A stretch of 7,877 bases of DNA from Planctomycetaceae bacterium (GCA_002737585.1 NSIA01000074.1:4043-11919); one strand, 5' to 3'; numbered from the stretch's first letter, positions 1 through 6,727 are shown. Notes: generated by a model from the sequence alone, not told the origin. A program made the numbers and translations.

Positions 1-1098
1 GCGCTTGACTCGGTCGACCGCATCGTGACCATCAACCCAGCGGCGGTTCGTCTCTTTGATGCAAACGAACGCGCCGTCGAAGGTCGCCTCTTGATTGAGA
101 TCGTTCGTAGCCCCGATCTAGAGACCCTGATTGCCAGTGCCCGCGAAACGGGCCGTCGTGCCGAGGCCGAACTGCCATTCTCCGCAGTCACTGGCGAGCG
201 CCGCGCCAGTTGCTCCGTGGTCCCGCTTTCACGCGATGTTGCCAACGCACAACTACTACTGGTGCTTGAAGACCGGACCGAACTGCGTCGCTTGGAATCA
301 CTGCGAACCGAGTTCGTTGCCAACGTGAGCCATGAGCTCCGCACGCCCATCACTTCCATTCGTGGGTACGCAGAAACACTGGCGGAAAATTTTGAGCTTC
401 CGCCGGACGCCGCCCGCTTCTCACGAACCATTGCCCGCAGTGCAAGCCGCCTCGGCGCGATCATTGATGACTTGCTGCTCCTCTCCTCACTTGAGGACCC
501 ATCCGCCCGCGGCGATATCGCCAGCACACCCGTTCGCATCGCAGGCATCGTGGCGGAAGCGGTTGAACAGGTCACCCCCGCTGCCACGGAGAAGCGCCTC
601 GCTATTGATGTTGCGGTCGACCCATCCCTGTGGGTACTTGGAAGCGCTGGGCTCCTTGCGCATGCCGTGGCCAATCTGGTCTCCAACGCCGCCAAGTACG
701 GACCGGCAGATTCGCGGATCGCCGTCACCGCCGCGGCCGAGGGCGGCTATGCGGTCATCTCGGTCACCGATCACGGCCCGGGCATCCCAGAAATTCACCG
801 CGAGCGCCTATTCGAGCGTTTCTACCGGGTTGATCGAGCCCGTAGCCGTGATTCTGGCGGCACTGGACTTGGCCTCGCCATCGTGAAACATGTTGCCATG
901 GTCCACGGCGGTTATGCCGAGGTTGATAGCCGAACGGACGCCAATCACGGCAGTACATTCCGGATTCGGATGCCCCTGACCACGGAGGGCCGAGTGAAGA
1001 GCCTCCCGCTGGCGGATGCCACTCCCTTGCACACGCCAACTGAACATGACCCCGCGACACTACCTACATCTCCTTCCGCTGCCCGCCGTACGGCCTAA
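1..1098 (+). CDS. phoR: PhoR-type phosphate sensor histidine kinase (5' partial)
   Basis: Membrane-associated sensor kinase that probably autophosphorylates on His and passes phosphate to a PhoB-type regulator when phosphate is scarce. The frame is open from the first base, so the start and any N-terminal membrane segments lie outside the window; the GTG at 25 is internal. In window codons, a PAS-like domain comes first (about 1-95; TINPAAVRLFDAN near the start). The HisKA domain follows, with H-box VSHELRTP and phospho-acceptor His at about 111. The HATPase domain has an N-box (NLVSNAAKYG, about 226-234), G1 box DHGPGIP (about 257-263), F-box FERFYRVDRAR and G2 box GTGLGL (about 287-292). 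All key catalytic residues are present. About 38 residues rich in Thr, Pro and Ala trail the ATPase domain. The PAS-HisKA-HATPase layout and the pst genes 57 bases downstream support PhoR rather than another sensor kinase. phoB is not visible. Confidence 0.88.
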   Translation, partial: ALDSVDRIVTINPAAVRLFDANERAVEGRLLIEIVRSPDLETLIASARETGRRAEAELPFSAVTGERRASCSVVPLSRDVANAQLLLVLEDRTELRRLESLRTEFVANVSHELRTPITSIRGYAETLAENFELPPDAARFSRTIARSASRLGAIIDDLLLLSSLEDPSARGDIASTPVRIAGIVAEAVEQVTPAATEKRLAIDVAVDPSLWVLGSAGLLAHAVANLVSNAAKYGPADSRIAVTAAAEGGYAVISVTDHGPGIPEIHRERLFERFYRVDRARSRDSGGTGLGLAIVKHVAMVHGGYAEVDSRTDANHGSTFRIRMPLTTEGRVKSLPLADATPLHTPTEHDPATLPTSPSAARRTA

Positions 1099-1155
1099 CA
1101 GCGCGCCCGGAGTGCATGAAGTGATCGAGCCTCACACTATCTGAACGAGAACCAC

Positions 1156-2163
1156 ATGCGACCCATCCGAGCGATCAACGCCTTTCTCATAGCCGCCGTG
1201 CTGGTGTCGATGGCCGCATCCGCGGTGACGCCCAAGCAAGATCCCAAGAATCTGAAAGGTGCGGTGCGCGTTGACGGATCATCAACCGTGTATCTGATTG
1301 CCGAAGCCGTCGCCGAGGAGTTCTCCAAGGTGGCTCCCGGAGTTAATGTCACCGTGGGATTGTCTGGAACCGGTGGAGGCTTCAAGCGCTTCAGCAACGG
1401 TGAGATCGATATATCGAACGCCTCGCGCTGCATCAAGCAGCCAGAGATCGATGCCTGCAAGAGTCACAAGATCGAGTTCATTGAACTGCCCGTGGCGTTT
1501 GATGGACTCACCATCGTGACCAACAAGGGAAACACGTGGGCGAAGCAGCTCACCATGGCGCAGGTGAAAAAAATCTTCGCATCAAGCGAGACTGCCAAGA
1601 CATGGAAGGACGTTGATCCGTCTTGGCCAAGCGATGTGATCAAGGTTTACTCGCCTGGCACCGACAGCGGCACGTTCGACTACTTCAAGGAAGTCACCGT
1701 CGGCAAAGAAGGCAAGATCCGCGCCGACATCAGCGTGAGCGAAGACGACAACGTGATCGTGCGCTCCATTGAAGGCGACAAGAATGCCATTGGGTTCTTT
1801 GGATTCGCCTACTTTGCAGAGAATCAGGGCAAATTGAATGCCGTCCCGGTAGTCAATCCAAAGACTGGCGCTGCCGTTGCGCCCTCGCCGACAACCATTG
1901 AGGACGCTAGTTACGCCCCGTTCAGCAGACCATTGTTCATCTACGTGAACAAGGCATCGCTGGCCAAGCCTGCCGTGGCGGCGTACGCAGCGTTCGCGCT
2001 GGATAATGGCGCCAAACTCGCGGCCGAAGTTGGTTACATCAAACTTCCCACGGTGATCTACGAGCGCGCCAAAGCGAATCTTGCCGCCAGCAAATTGGGA
2101 ACACAAATGCTGGACGAAAACGGTATGGAGCGCATGGGAATTCTGGCGGACATCTACAAATGA
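1156..2163 (+). CDS. pstS: Phosphate ABC transporter substrate-binding protein
   Basis: Periplasmic high-affinity phosphate receptor that delivers phosphate to the PstCA channel. The protein has 335 residues, a normal family length. Residues 1-23 look like a Sec signal peptide: basic RPIR, a hydrophobic stretch, then ASA as a plausible cleavage site. There is no lipobox Cys, so it is probably soluble rather than a lipoprotein. Phosphate-binding family motifs are visible: DGSSTV (40-45), SGTGGGF (70-76), DISNASR (85-91), PVAFDGL (112-118) and a PGTDSGTFDYF motif in the second lobe. The only two cysteines are 92 and 101; Cys92 sits where many homologues have Pro (SRPIK). The ATG lacks a clear ribosome-binding site. 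The preceding 57 bases contain no PhoB-box-like repeat that I can recognise. It is the first pst gene, just after phoR, and is followed by a stem-loop that may set its level apart from that of the membrane subunits. Confidence 0.95.
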   Translation: MRPIRAINAFLIAAVLVSMAASAVTPKQDPKNLKGAVRVDGSSTVYLIAEAVAEEFSKVAPGVNVTVGLSGTGGGFKRFSNGEIDISNASRCIKQPEIDACKSHKIEFIELPVAFDGLTIVTNKGNTWAKQLTMAQVKKIFASSETAKTWKDVDPSWPSDVIKVYSPGTDSGTFDYFKEVTVGKEGKIRADISVSEDDNVIVRSIEGDKNAIGFFGFAYFAENQGKLNAVPVVNPKTGAAVAPSPTTIEDASYAPFSRPLFIYVNKASLAKPAVAAYAAFALDNGAKLAAEVGYIKLPTVIYERAKANLAASKLGTQMLDENGMERMGILADIYK

Positions 2164-2183
2164 TTGGCACCGGCGCCCTTTAC

Positions 2184-2229
2184 TGTCGGGCGGGCAACAC
2201 CCCGCTCCTGGCACATCGGCCGCCCGATA
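2184..2229 (+). promoter_or_regulatory. Stem-loop in the pstS-pstC gap
   Basis: A perfect 8-base inverted repeat, TCGGGCGG at 2186-2193 against CCGCCCGA at 2220-2227, is extended outward by one G-T wobble and one T-A pair. The loop is 26 bases. No T-run follows, so it does not look like a strong intrinsic terminator. Its place directly after pstS suggests an mRNA-stabilising or partial-termination element that would give more PstS than permease. In other bacteria such as E. coli, structured repeats sit between pstS and pstC; the role here is inferred. Confidence 0.45.
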
Positions 2230-2244
2230 CCTTCAACTGAAACC

Positions 2245-3216
2245 ATGCCGCACGTCGCCGAAATCTCCACAGCAACCAGTCGCGCAGCAGCCGCAAACAG
2301 CCGAGGCACTGCACGTTCACGAGCAGCACGGATCGGTACGGAACGAGTCATTCGTGGCAGCCTGCTCGCCTGTGCGTTGCTTTCCATCGTCACCACCTTC
2401 ACCATCTTGGTGATCCTGCTTGTGCAAAGCGCTTCGTTCTTTGCCATGCCGCAAGTCTCCGCGTGGGAGTTCTTCACTGGCACCACATGGGCGCCACTGT
2501 TAGGCGAAGAGAAGCACTTTGGAATTTGGCCGCTGATTGCGGGCACACTCCTCGTCACGTCCATTGCGGCTGCGTTCGCGCTGCCAGTCGGGCTGCTGGT
2601 TGCCGTCTATCTCAGCGAATACGCACCATCGCGCGTCCGCGCCATTCTGAAGCCAATTCTTGAGGTGCTTGCCGGTATTCCAACGGTTGTCTACGGATTC
2701 TTCGCGCTTGCCGTCATCACGCCGTTCCTGCATGAACATGTCAGCGAGTCCTTTGGCACGTTCAATGCGCTTGGCGCAGGATTGGCCGTCGGAATCATGA
2801 TCTTGCCGATCGTTGCCAGCCTCTCTGAAGATTCACTCCGAGCGGTCCCACGCAGTTTGCGGGACGCTGCGTTCGCCATGGGCGGAACGCGCTTTGATGT
2901 CAGCACCAAAGTGGTTGTGCCAGCGGCACTGAGTGGCATCGTGGCCAGTTGGTTGCTAGCCATCACCCGCGCCATCGGCGAAACCATGATTGTTGCGCTT
3001 GCCGCTGGCGGACTGGCCAGCATGACTTTCAATCCTGCGCATGAGGTGCAAACCATGACTGCGTACATGGTGCAGATCTTTACCGGCGACGCCCCCGCGT
3101 ATGGAATTGAATACAAGTCAAGTTTCGCAGTCGCCACGATCCTCTTCGTCATCACGCTTGCGCTCACTGTGGTTGGAAACCTGTTCCTCCGCGCATTCCG
3201 AGAGGAATACGAGTGA
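2245..3216 (+). CDS. pstC: Phosphate ABC transporter permease PstC
   Basis: Inner-membrane subunit that forms the phosphate channel with PstA. From the ATG at 2245 the protein has 323 residues, close to the usual PstC length. The frame stays open back to a TTG directly after the pstS stop (2164). That start would add 27 residues with no family resemblance, encoded across the stem-loop, so ATG 2245 is preferred, although no ribosome-binding site precedes it. A basic Ser/Ala/Arg-rich N-terminus of about 35 residues precedes the first membrane helix (about 37-62). Further helices fall at about 94-123, 144-160, 176-194, 229-256 and 294-316. The ABC permease signatures are LAGIPTVVYGFFAL (142-155) and the cytoplasmic coupling-loop region around SLRDAAFAMGGTRFD (204-218), followed by ITRAIGETMIVALAAGG (240-256). 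The stop overlaps the pstA start in TGATG, implying translational coupling. Confidence 0.92.
   Translation: MPHVAEISTATSRAAAANSRGTARSRAARIGTERVIRGSLLACALLSIVTTFTILVILLVQSASFFAMPQVSAWEFFTGTTWAPLLGEEKHFGIWPLIAGTLLVTSIAAAFALPVGLLVAVYLSEYAPSRVRAILKPILEVLAGIPTVVYGFFALAVITPFLHEHVSESFGTFNALGAGLAVGIMILPIVASLSEDSLRAVPRSLRDAAFAMGGTRFDVSTKVVVPAALSGIVASWLLAITRAIGETMIVALAAGGLASMTFNPAHEVQTMTAYMVQIFTGDAPAYGIEYKSSFAVATILFVITLALTVVGNLFLRAFREEYE
3201..3206 (+). promoter_or_regulatory. Ribosome-binding site for pstA
   Basis: AGAGGA lies inside the end of pstC, with nine bases between it and the ATG at 3216. It is the only strong Shine-Dalgarno-like sequence seen before a start in this window. Its spacing favours ATG 3216 over the GTG at 3213. 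Confidence 0.55.
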
Positions 3217-4211
3217 TGCATTCCCTCGGCGCACGCGCGCAATCCACTACCCGGACTCGAACGCCGGGCGAGATTGTCGCCGCGGCAACGCCAACATCAC
3301 AAGTGGGTCGACGCATCGTTGACCGTACATTCCTTGGAGTATGCATTGCGTTCACCGCGCTCGCGGTGTTGCTCTTGGTGATTCTCCTCGTCTCTATTTG
3401 GCAGGATGGCCACGCGCGATTGTCGTGGCAATTCCTCTCCGCGTTTGCGAGCCGTAAGACCGAAGAAGCCGGCGTACGCGCGCCCTTGTGGGGCAGCATC
3501 TGGGTGTGCGTGATTTGCGCGGTAGCGGCGTTACCGATCGGCGTGGGCACCGCCATCTACTTGGAAGAATTTTCCAAGCGATCCCGCTTTCGAAGTTTCA
3601 TCCAACTGAATATCGCTAACCTCGCCGGCGTTCCGTCCATTGTCTACGGAATCCTGGGTTTAACCGCATTCGCGCGCGCGTTTGGGACAGCAAACAGCGA
3701 GGATCCGATCACCTTCGGACAGCCCGAGTCGTTCTTCTATCTGCAACTGCCGTTCGGCCACGGGGTCCTCGCCGGCGGACTGACGTTGATGCTGGTGGTG
3801 TTGCCGATCGTCATCGTTTCCAGCCAAGAGGCGTTGCGGACGGTGCCAGGCAGCTTGCGCACTGCCGCGCTGGCGCTGGGGGCCACACAGTGGCAAACCA
3901 CTTGGAATATCACCCTTCCCGCATCGATCCCCATGATCATGACCGGCGGCATCTTGGCCATGAGCCGCGCCATCGGTGAAGCCGCGCCCATCCTGGTCCT
4001 TGGTGTTCCGCTTTTCATTCGCTCCACGCCAACGAACCTGATGAGCGATTTCACTGTGCTGCCTCTACAAATCTATAACTGGTCCATGCGCCAGCAATCT
4101 GGATTCCATGAGTTGGCTGCTGCCGGCATCATCGTGTTGCTCGCCGTCCTTCTTACCCTCAATGCCTTTGCGGTCATCATCCGCCATCGCCTGCAACGTG
4201 CCAACGGCTGA
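3216..4211 (+). CDS. pstA: Phosphate ABC transporter permease PstA
   Basis: Second channel-forming inner-membrane subunit of the Pst importer, partner of PstC. It has 331 residues, somewhat longer than typical PstA. The extra length is a hydrophilic N-terminus of about 37 residues before the first helix (about 39-62), plus an insertion around residues 158-180 (TANSEDPITFGQPESFFYLQ) between helices. Permease motifs are clear: LPIGVGTAIYLEEF (106-119), NLAGVPSIVYGILGL (135-149), the coupling region SLRTAALALGATQWQTTWNITLP (213-235, shown only for position) and AMSRAIGEAAPILVLG (248-263). The ATG shares one base with the pstC stop (TGATG) and has a good ribosome-binding site. An in-frame GTG three bases upstream would add one residue. 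The stop overlaps a further ATG (4211) that opens a seven-codon frame leading to pstB. Confidence 0.92.
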   Translation: MHSLGARAQSTTRTRTPGEIVAAATPTSQVGRRIVDRTFLGVCIAFTALAVLLLVILLVSIWQDGHARLSWQFLSAFASRKTEEAGVRAPLWGSIWVCVICAVAALPIGVGTAIYLEEFSKRSRFRSFIQLNIANLAGVPSIVYGILGLTAFARAFGTANSEDPITFGQPESFFYLQLPFGHGVLAGGLTLMLVVLPIVIVSSQEALRTVPGSLRTAALALGATQWQTTWNITLPASIPMIMTGGILAMSRAIGEAAPILVLGVPLFIRSTPTNLMSDFTVLPLQIYNWSMRQQSGFHELAAAGIIVLLAVLLTLNAFAVIIRHRLQRANG

Positions 4212-4234
4212 TGCCGCCCACGAGCATTCCATGA
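4211..4234 (+). other. Seven-codon mini-ORF bridging pstA and pstB
   Basis: An ATG overlaps the pstA stop (TGATG at 4209-4213) and opens a frame encoding MPPTSIP. It ends at a TGA that overlaps the pstB ATG (ATGA at 4231-4234). The geometry would let a ribosome leaving pstA reinitiate, read seven codons and reach the pstB start, which has only a weak ribosome-binding site. It is directly visible as a reading frame; whether it is translated is unknown, and such a short frame could arise by chance. Confidence 0.3.
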
Positions 4235-5088
4235 CTACTCCCCCCAACGCACCCCCGCAACGAAACATTGACATCAAGCCTGCCACGCCAGTGGTTGCAC
4301 CGGAGCCGGTGTCAGCACCTGTTGCGGATACAGAACCCATTGCCATTCGCGCGCAGGGATTGGACAGTTGGTACGGCAGGGTGCAGGCGCTCAAAGGCAT
4401 CTCGCTGGAAATTCCCAAGTGCCGCGTGACCGCGTTGATCGGACCATCCGGCTGCGGCAAGAGCACCTTTCTCCGCTGGATAAACCGGATGAACGATCCG
4501 ATTCCGGGCGCGCGCGCCAGCGGCACCCTGACCCTGCACGGCGATGACTTGCTCAGCCGGTCGCTCGATGTGGTGGAACTGCGCCGCCGCGTGGGCATGG
4601 TCTTTCAGAAACCAAACCCATTCACAAAGTCCATCTACGACAATGTTGCCTTCGGACCGCGCCTGCACCGCTCCTTCCGCCGCGCCGACCTTGATGAACT
4701 GGTGGAGAACTCCCTGCGCGCAGCGGCCTTGTGGGACGAAGTGAAAGACCGCCTGAAATCCAGTGCTTTGGGCCTTTCCGGCGGCCAACAGCAGCGCCTG
4801 TGCATTGCCCGCGCCATTGCCGTTGGTCCGGAAGTGCTCTTGATGGACGAGCCGTGCTCGGCACTGGACCCCAAGTCCACCGCCAGCATTGAGCAGTTGA
4901 TCCGCGAGCTCGAGACCAGTTACACCATTGTCATCGTGACGCACAACATGCAGCAAGCTGCTCGCGTCAGCGATCGCACGGCGTTCTTCTTTGAAGGCAC
5001 GTTGGTGGAGTGCGGCAGTACCGATCGCATCTTCACTAATCCTGCCAACAAGCAGACCGAGGACTACGTCTCCGGTCGCTTTGGCTAA
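4231..5088 (+). CDS. pstB: Phosphate ABC transporter ATPase PstB
   Basis: Cytoplasmic ATP-hydrolysing subunit that powers phosphate import. From ATG 4231 it has 285 residues. Motifs in order are: Tyr-containing A-loop region (SWYGR, 46-50), Walker A GPSGCGKS (71-78), Q-loop VFQKPNPF (124-131), ABC signature LSGGQ (182-186), Walker B VLLMDEP (202-208) with the D-loop SALD (210-213), and H-loop His238 (IVTHNM). FQKPNPF and the C-terminal TEDYVSGRFG are typical of PstB among ABC ATPases, so the assignment is secure. The first 35 or so residues are a Pro/Ala/Val-rich tail absent from most PstB, which are about 250-260 residues long. The frame is open upstream to an ATG at 4108, but that start would overlap pstA by over 100 bases and add no family sequence. 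The next ATG-rich alternatives lie inside the ATPase fold, so 4231 is the best start. Confidence 0.95.
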   Translation: MTTPPNAPPQRNIDIKPATPVVAPEPVSAPVADTEPIAIRAQGLDSWYGRVQALKGISLEIPKCRVTALIGPSGCGKSTFLRWINRMNDPIPGARASGTLTLHGDDLLSRSLDVVELRRRVGMVFQKPNPFTKSIYDNVAFGPRLHRSFRRADLDELVENSLRAAALWDEVKDRLKSSALGLSGGQQQRLCIARAIAVGPEVLLMDEPCSALDPKSTASIEQLIRELETSYTIVIVTHNMQQAARVSDRTAFFFEGTLVECGSTDRIFTNPANKQTEDYVSGRFG

Positions 5089-5113
5089 AGAAACGCTAAA
5101 CTAAAACCTAACA

Positions 5114-5770
5114 ATGGCAATCGACCTTCAGTCCCAGATTTTGAGCCTTCGACGTGGCCTGCTCGCCATGGGCTCCGCTACCGAGCGACGTCTCGAACTC
5201 ACCACCCGAGGTCTCGTACACGGCGATATTGCAGCTGCGGAAGAGGTAAAGGCTGGCGATAGCGAAATTGACAACATGGAAGTGGAGCTTGAATCGCAGT
5301 GCATGCGCATTCTTGCTCTCGGCGCGCCAGTGGCCCATGACCTGCGCTTTGTGTTGAGCGTGGTACGAATCTCCAGCGACTTTGAACGCATTGCTGACCT
5401 CAGTCGTGGCATTTCCAAGAAGGTCCTTCGATGGTCCACTGGTAATGGTCCAACCGAGGTTCCTGGCGCACTTGCCGACATGGCGAGCGCGGCTCGAACC
5501 ATGTTTTCAGAAGTCCTCGGCGCCCTCTCTGACGAAGACACGGAGTGCTGCCATGAAGTTCGGCGCGCCGACCGGCGGGTTGATGCACTCAACAAGGAAG
5601 TGGCGGCTGCGTCCCGGAAACTGATTCAAGAGGACGTCTCCCGCACCGCCGAAGCCATCGACATGATGCAGATTGCCCAGCGCTTGGAGCGCATCGCTGA
5701 CATCGCCACCAACATTGCCGAAGATGTGATCTTCCTTGTTGAAGGACGAATCGCTCGTCACGCGGAGTGA
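5114..5770 (+). CDS. phoU: Phosphate signalling regulator PhoU
   Basis: Cytoplasmic adaptor that relays the state of the Pst transporter to PhoR, keeping the Pho response off when phosphate is plentiful. It has 218 residues, the usual family size, and two three-helix PhoU repeats. The first carries ALGAPVAHDLRFV (68-80) and metal-binding-type SSDFERIADLS (87-97). The second carries RRVDALNKEV (154-163), QEDVSRTAEAIDMMQIAQRL (172-191) and ERIADIATNIAEDV (192-205). The ExxxD metal-cluster motifs are intact in both repeats (E91/D95 and E192/D196). The start ATG is 25 bases after pstB and lacks a Shine-Dalgarno; the gap is A-rich with three copies of CTAAA. It is the last gene of the pst cluster. 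Confidence 0.94.
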   Translation: MAIDLQSQILSLRRGLLAMGSATERRLELTTRGLVHGDIAAAEEVKAGDSEIDNMEVELESQCMRILALGAPVAHDLRFVLSVVRISSDFERIADLSRGISKKVLRWSTGNGPTEVPGALADMASAARTMFSEVLGALSDEDTECCHEVRRADRRVDALNKEVAAASRKLIQEDVSRTAEAIDMMQIAQRLERIADIATNIAEDVIFLVEGRIARHAE

Positions 5771-5824
5771 CGCAGGCGCGCCGTTTGGTTGATTTCCGGG
5801 TGTCGCGTAATTCCGCTACAAATC

Positions 5825-5841
5825 AGGCGTTTCAAGCGCCT
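5825..5841 (+). terminator. Possible weak terminator after phoU
   Basis: AGGCGTT and AGCGCCT can pair as a seven-base stem (one G-T wobble) with a three-base TCA loop, 54 bases past the phoU stop. No T-run follows, so if it acts at all it is a weak intrinsic or factor-assisted terminator. The rest of the 183-base gap up to rpmH shows no gene. Confidence 0.25.
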
Positions 5842-5928
5842 TCTGCTGCGTAGTGACGCCGCCGGCAACTCCGATAATCCGATTTAAACCATTTCGATGC
5901 ACCCCTTCCCGCAGCGCCGGGATTTGGT

Positions 5929-5934
5929 TACACT
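5929..5934 (+). promoter_or_regulatory. Possible -10 element upstream of rpmH
   Basis: TACACT matches four of six bases of the TATAAT consensus and lies 19 bases before the rpmH ATG. No good -35 hexamer sits 16-18 bases upstream. It is offered because rpmH probably needs its own promoter after the phoU gap and this is the best candidate near the start. The implied leader is very short. Confidence 0.17.
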
Positions 5935-5953
5935 ACGCGGCTCGGAAACAGCC

Positions 5954-6088
5954 ATGCATTACCCGCACAGAATTAGTCGAATCAAGAAAGTCCGCAAGAT
6001 TGGCTTCCGAGCTCGTATGAAGACGAGCAAGGGGCGCGCGATCTTGAATCGCAAGCGTCGTGTGGGTCGCAAGATTCACGTGCGCTAA
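5954..6088 (+). CDS. rpmH: Ribosomal protein L34
   Basis: Small basic protein of the large ribosomal subunit that packs against 23S rRNA. It has 44 residues, exactly the family length. The core GFRARMKTSKGRAILNRKRR (17-36) is the standard L34 signature, and the C-terminus GRKIHVR fits. The N-terminus MHYPHRISRIKKVRK differs from the common MKRTYQPSKRKR form; I recall similar starts in planctomycetes. An in-frame ATG at 5897 would add 19 residues with no L34 resemblance and would run through the promoter-like region, so ATG 5954 is chosen. GGAAA seven to nine bases upstream is at best a weak ribosome-binding site. The usual downstream partner rnpA is missing; aroK begins four bases after the stop. 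Confidence 0.95.
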   Translation: MHYPHRISRIKKVRKIGFRARMKTSKGRAILNRKRRVGRKIHVR

Positions 6089-6092
6089 AGCC

Positions 6093-6644
6093 GTGCCAGC
6101 AACTGTTCGCGTTGTGCTCATCGGCCTGCGCGGATCTGGCAAGACCACGCTTGGGAGTTTGCTCGCCAAGCGACTCCACACTCAATTTATTGATCTTGAC
6201 GACGTCACCGTCGCTGATTCCGGTCAGGCATCGGTGACGGCTATGTTTCGATCGGTTGGCGAGCCCGCATTCCGGGCGGCTGAATGCGCCGCGCTGGATC
6301 ACGTTCTCAGCAGCCCATCCACGTCCGGTGCCGTGATCGCCCTTGGCGGCGGAACACCCACTGCACCGGCGGCACGCGCGCTCCTGGAGTCCGCACGCGC
6401 GGCGGGCACCATTCGAATCATCCTGTTGGAAGCGCCACCCGAAACGCTGGGCGCACGGCTCACCAACAACCCAGGCGACCGCCCACTTCTCGCTGGCGCT
6501 TCCTTCGCTGAAGAAGCCCTGCTCCTCGGTGAGGCGCGCCTTCCCATGTACCGCACGCTCGCCGATGCCGTGGTTTCATCCGGCGGCCACGCTACCGCCA
6601 GCGTCGAAATGCTCGAACGTGCGGCGCGGAATTCGGCGGGTTAA
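6093..6644 (+). CDS. aroK: Shikimate kinase
   Basis: Cytoplasmic kinase that phosphorylates the 3-hydroxyl of shikimate using ATP, step five of the chorismate pathway to aromatic amino acids. From GTG 6093 it has 183 residues, normal for the family. It shows Walker A GLRGSGKT (11-18), the shikimate-binding acidic pair in FIDLDD (D34 and D36), MFRSVGEPAFR (51-61; R61 in the substrate-binding arginine position), the ALGGGT glycine loop (84-88), the lid arginine in GDRPLLAG (R130) and RLPMYRTLA (R149). All expected functional residues are present. The frame is open to a GTG at 6060 inside rpmH, but that start adds 11 residues that merely read L34 DNA in another frame. GTG 6093, four bases after rpmH, puts the Walker A at the usual distance from the N-terminus. 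It is probably co-transcribed with rpmH. aroL is an alternative name for the same activity. Confidence 0.92.
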   Translation: MPATVRVVLIGLRGSGKTTLGSLLAKRLHTQFIDLDDVTVADSGQASVTAMFRSVGEPAFRAAECAALDHVLSSPSTSGAVIALGGGTPTAPAARALLESARAAGTIRIILLEAPPETLGARLTNNPGDRPLLAGASFAEEALLLGEARLPMYRTLADAVVSSGGHATASVEMLERAARNSAG

Positions 6645-6678
6645 GTTCACGCCTCGGGGACCCGGCACGGAGATGCAG

Positions 6679-6727
6679 CACCAAACAGCGGGCGTCTGGG
6701 CGAGCGAATGCCTGTTAGCGCTTGGTG
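6679..6727. terminator. Possible bidirectional terminator between aroK and rnc
   Basis: CACCAA plus ACAG (6679-6688) can pair with CTGT (6712-6715) and TTGGTG (6722-6727), an interrupted stem spanning the converging gene ends. A competing small hairpin, CTTGG/CCAAG with a TGGG loop, lies at 6721-6734 within the last rnc codons. Neither is followed by a T-run on either strand, so support is weak; location between convergent genes is the main argument. Confidence 0.18.

Noticed and set aside
1099..1155. PhoB box upstream of pstS
   Set aside because: No pair of CTGTCAT-like repeats at 11-base spacing was found; the operon's control site may lie upstream of the window.
1582..2214. 210-codon open frame antisense to pstS
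   Set aside because: It mirrors the codon bias of pstS, has no recognisable domain, and pstS is certain on the other strand.
2164..2244. TTG start for pstC directly after the pstS stop
   Set aside because: It adds 27 residues unlike PstC and would translate through the stem-loop; ATG 2245 gives the usual length.
4312..4956. 214-codon open frame antisense to pstB
   Set aside because: It lies wholly inside pstB, whose motifs are all intact; composition matches a codon-bias shadow.
5897..5953. Longer L34 from the ATG at 5897
   Set aside because: The extra 19 residues have no L34 similarity, while ATG 5954 yields the standard 44-residue protein.
5897..6300. Hidden rnpA overlapping rpmH in another frame, as known in Thermus
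   Set aside because: No plus-strand frame of sufficient length overlaps rpmH with RnpA-like basic sequence; the next frame is clearly shikimate kinase.
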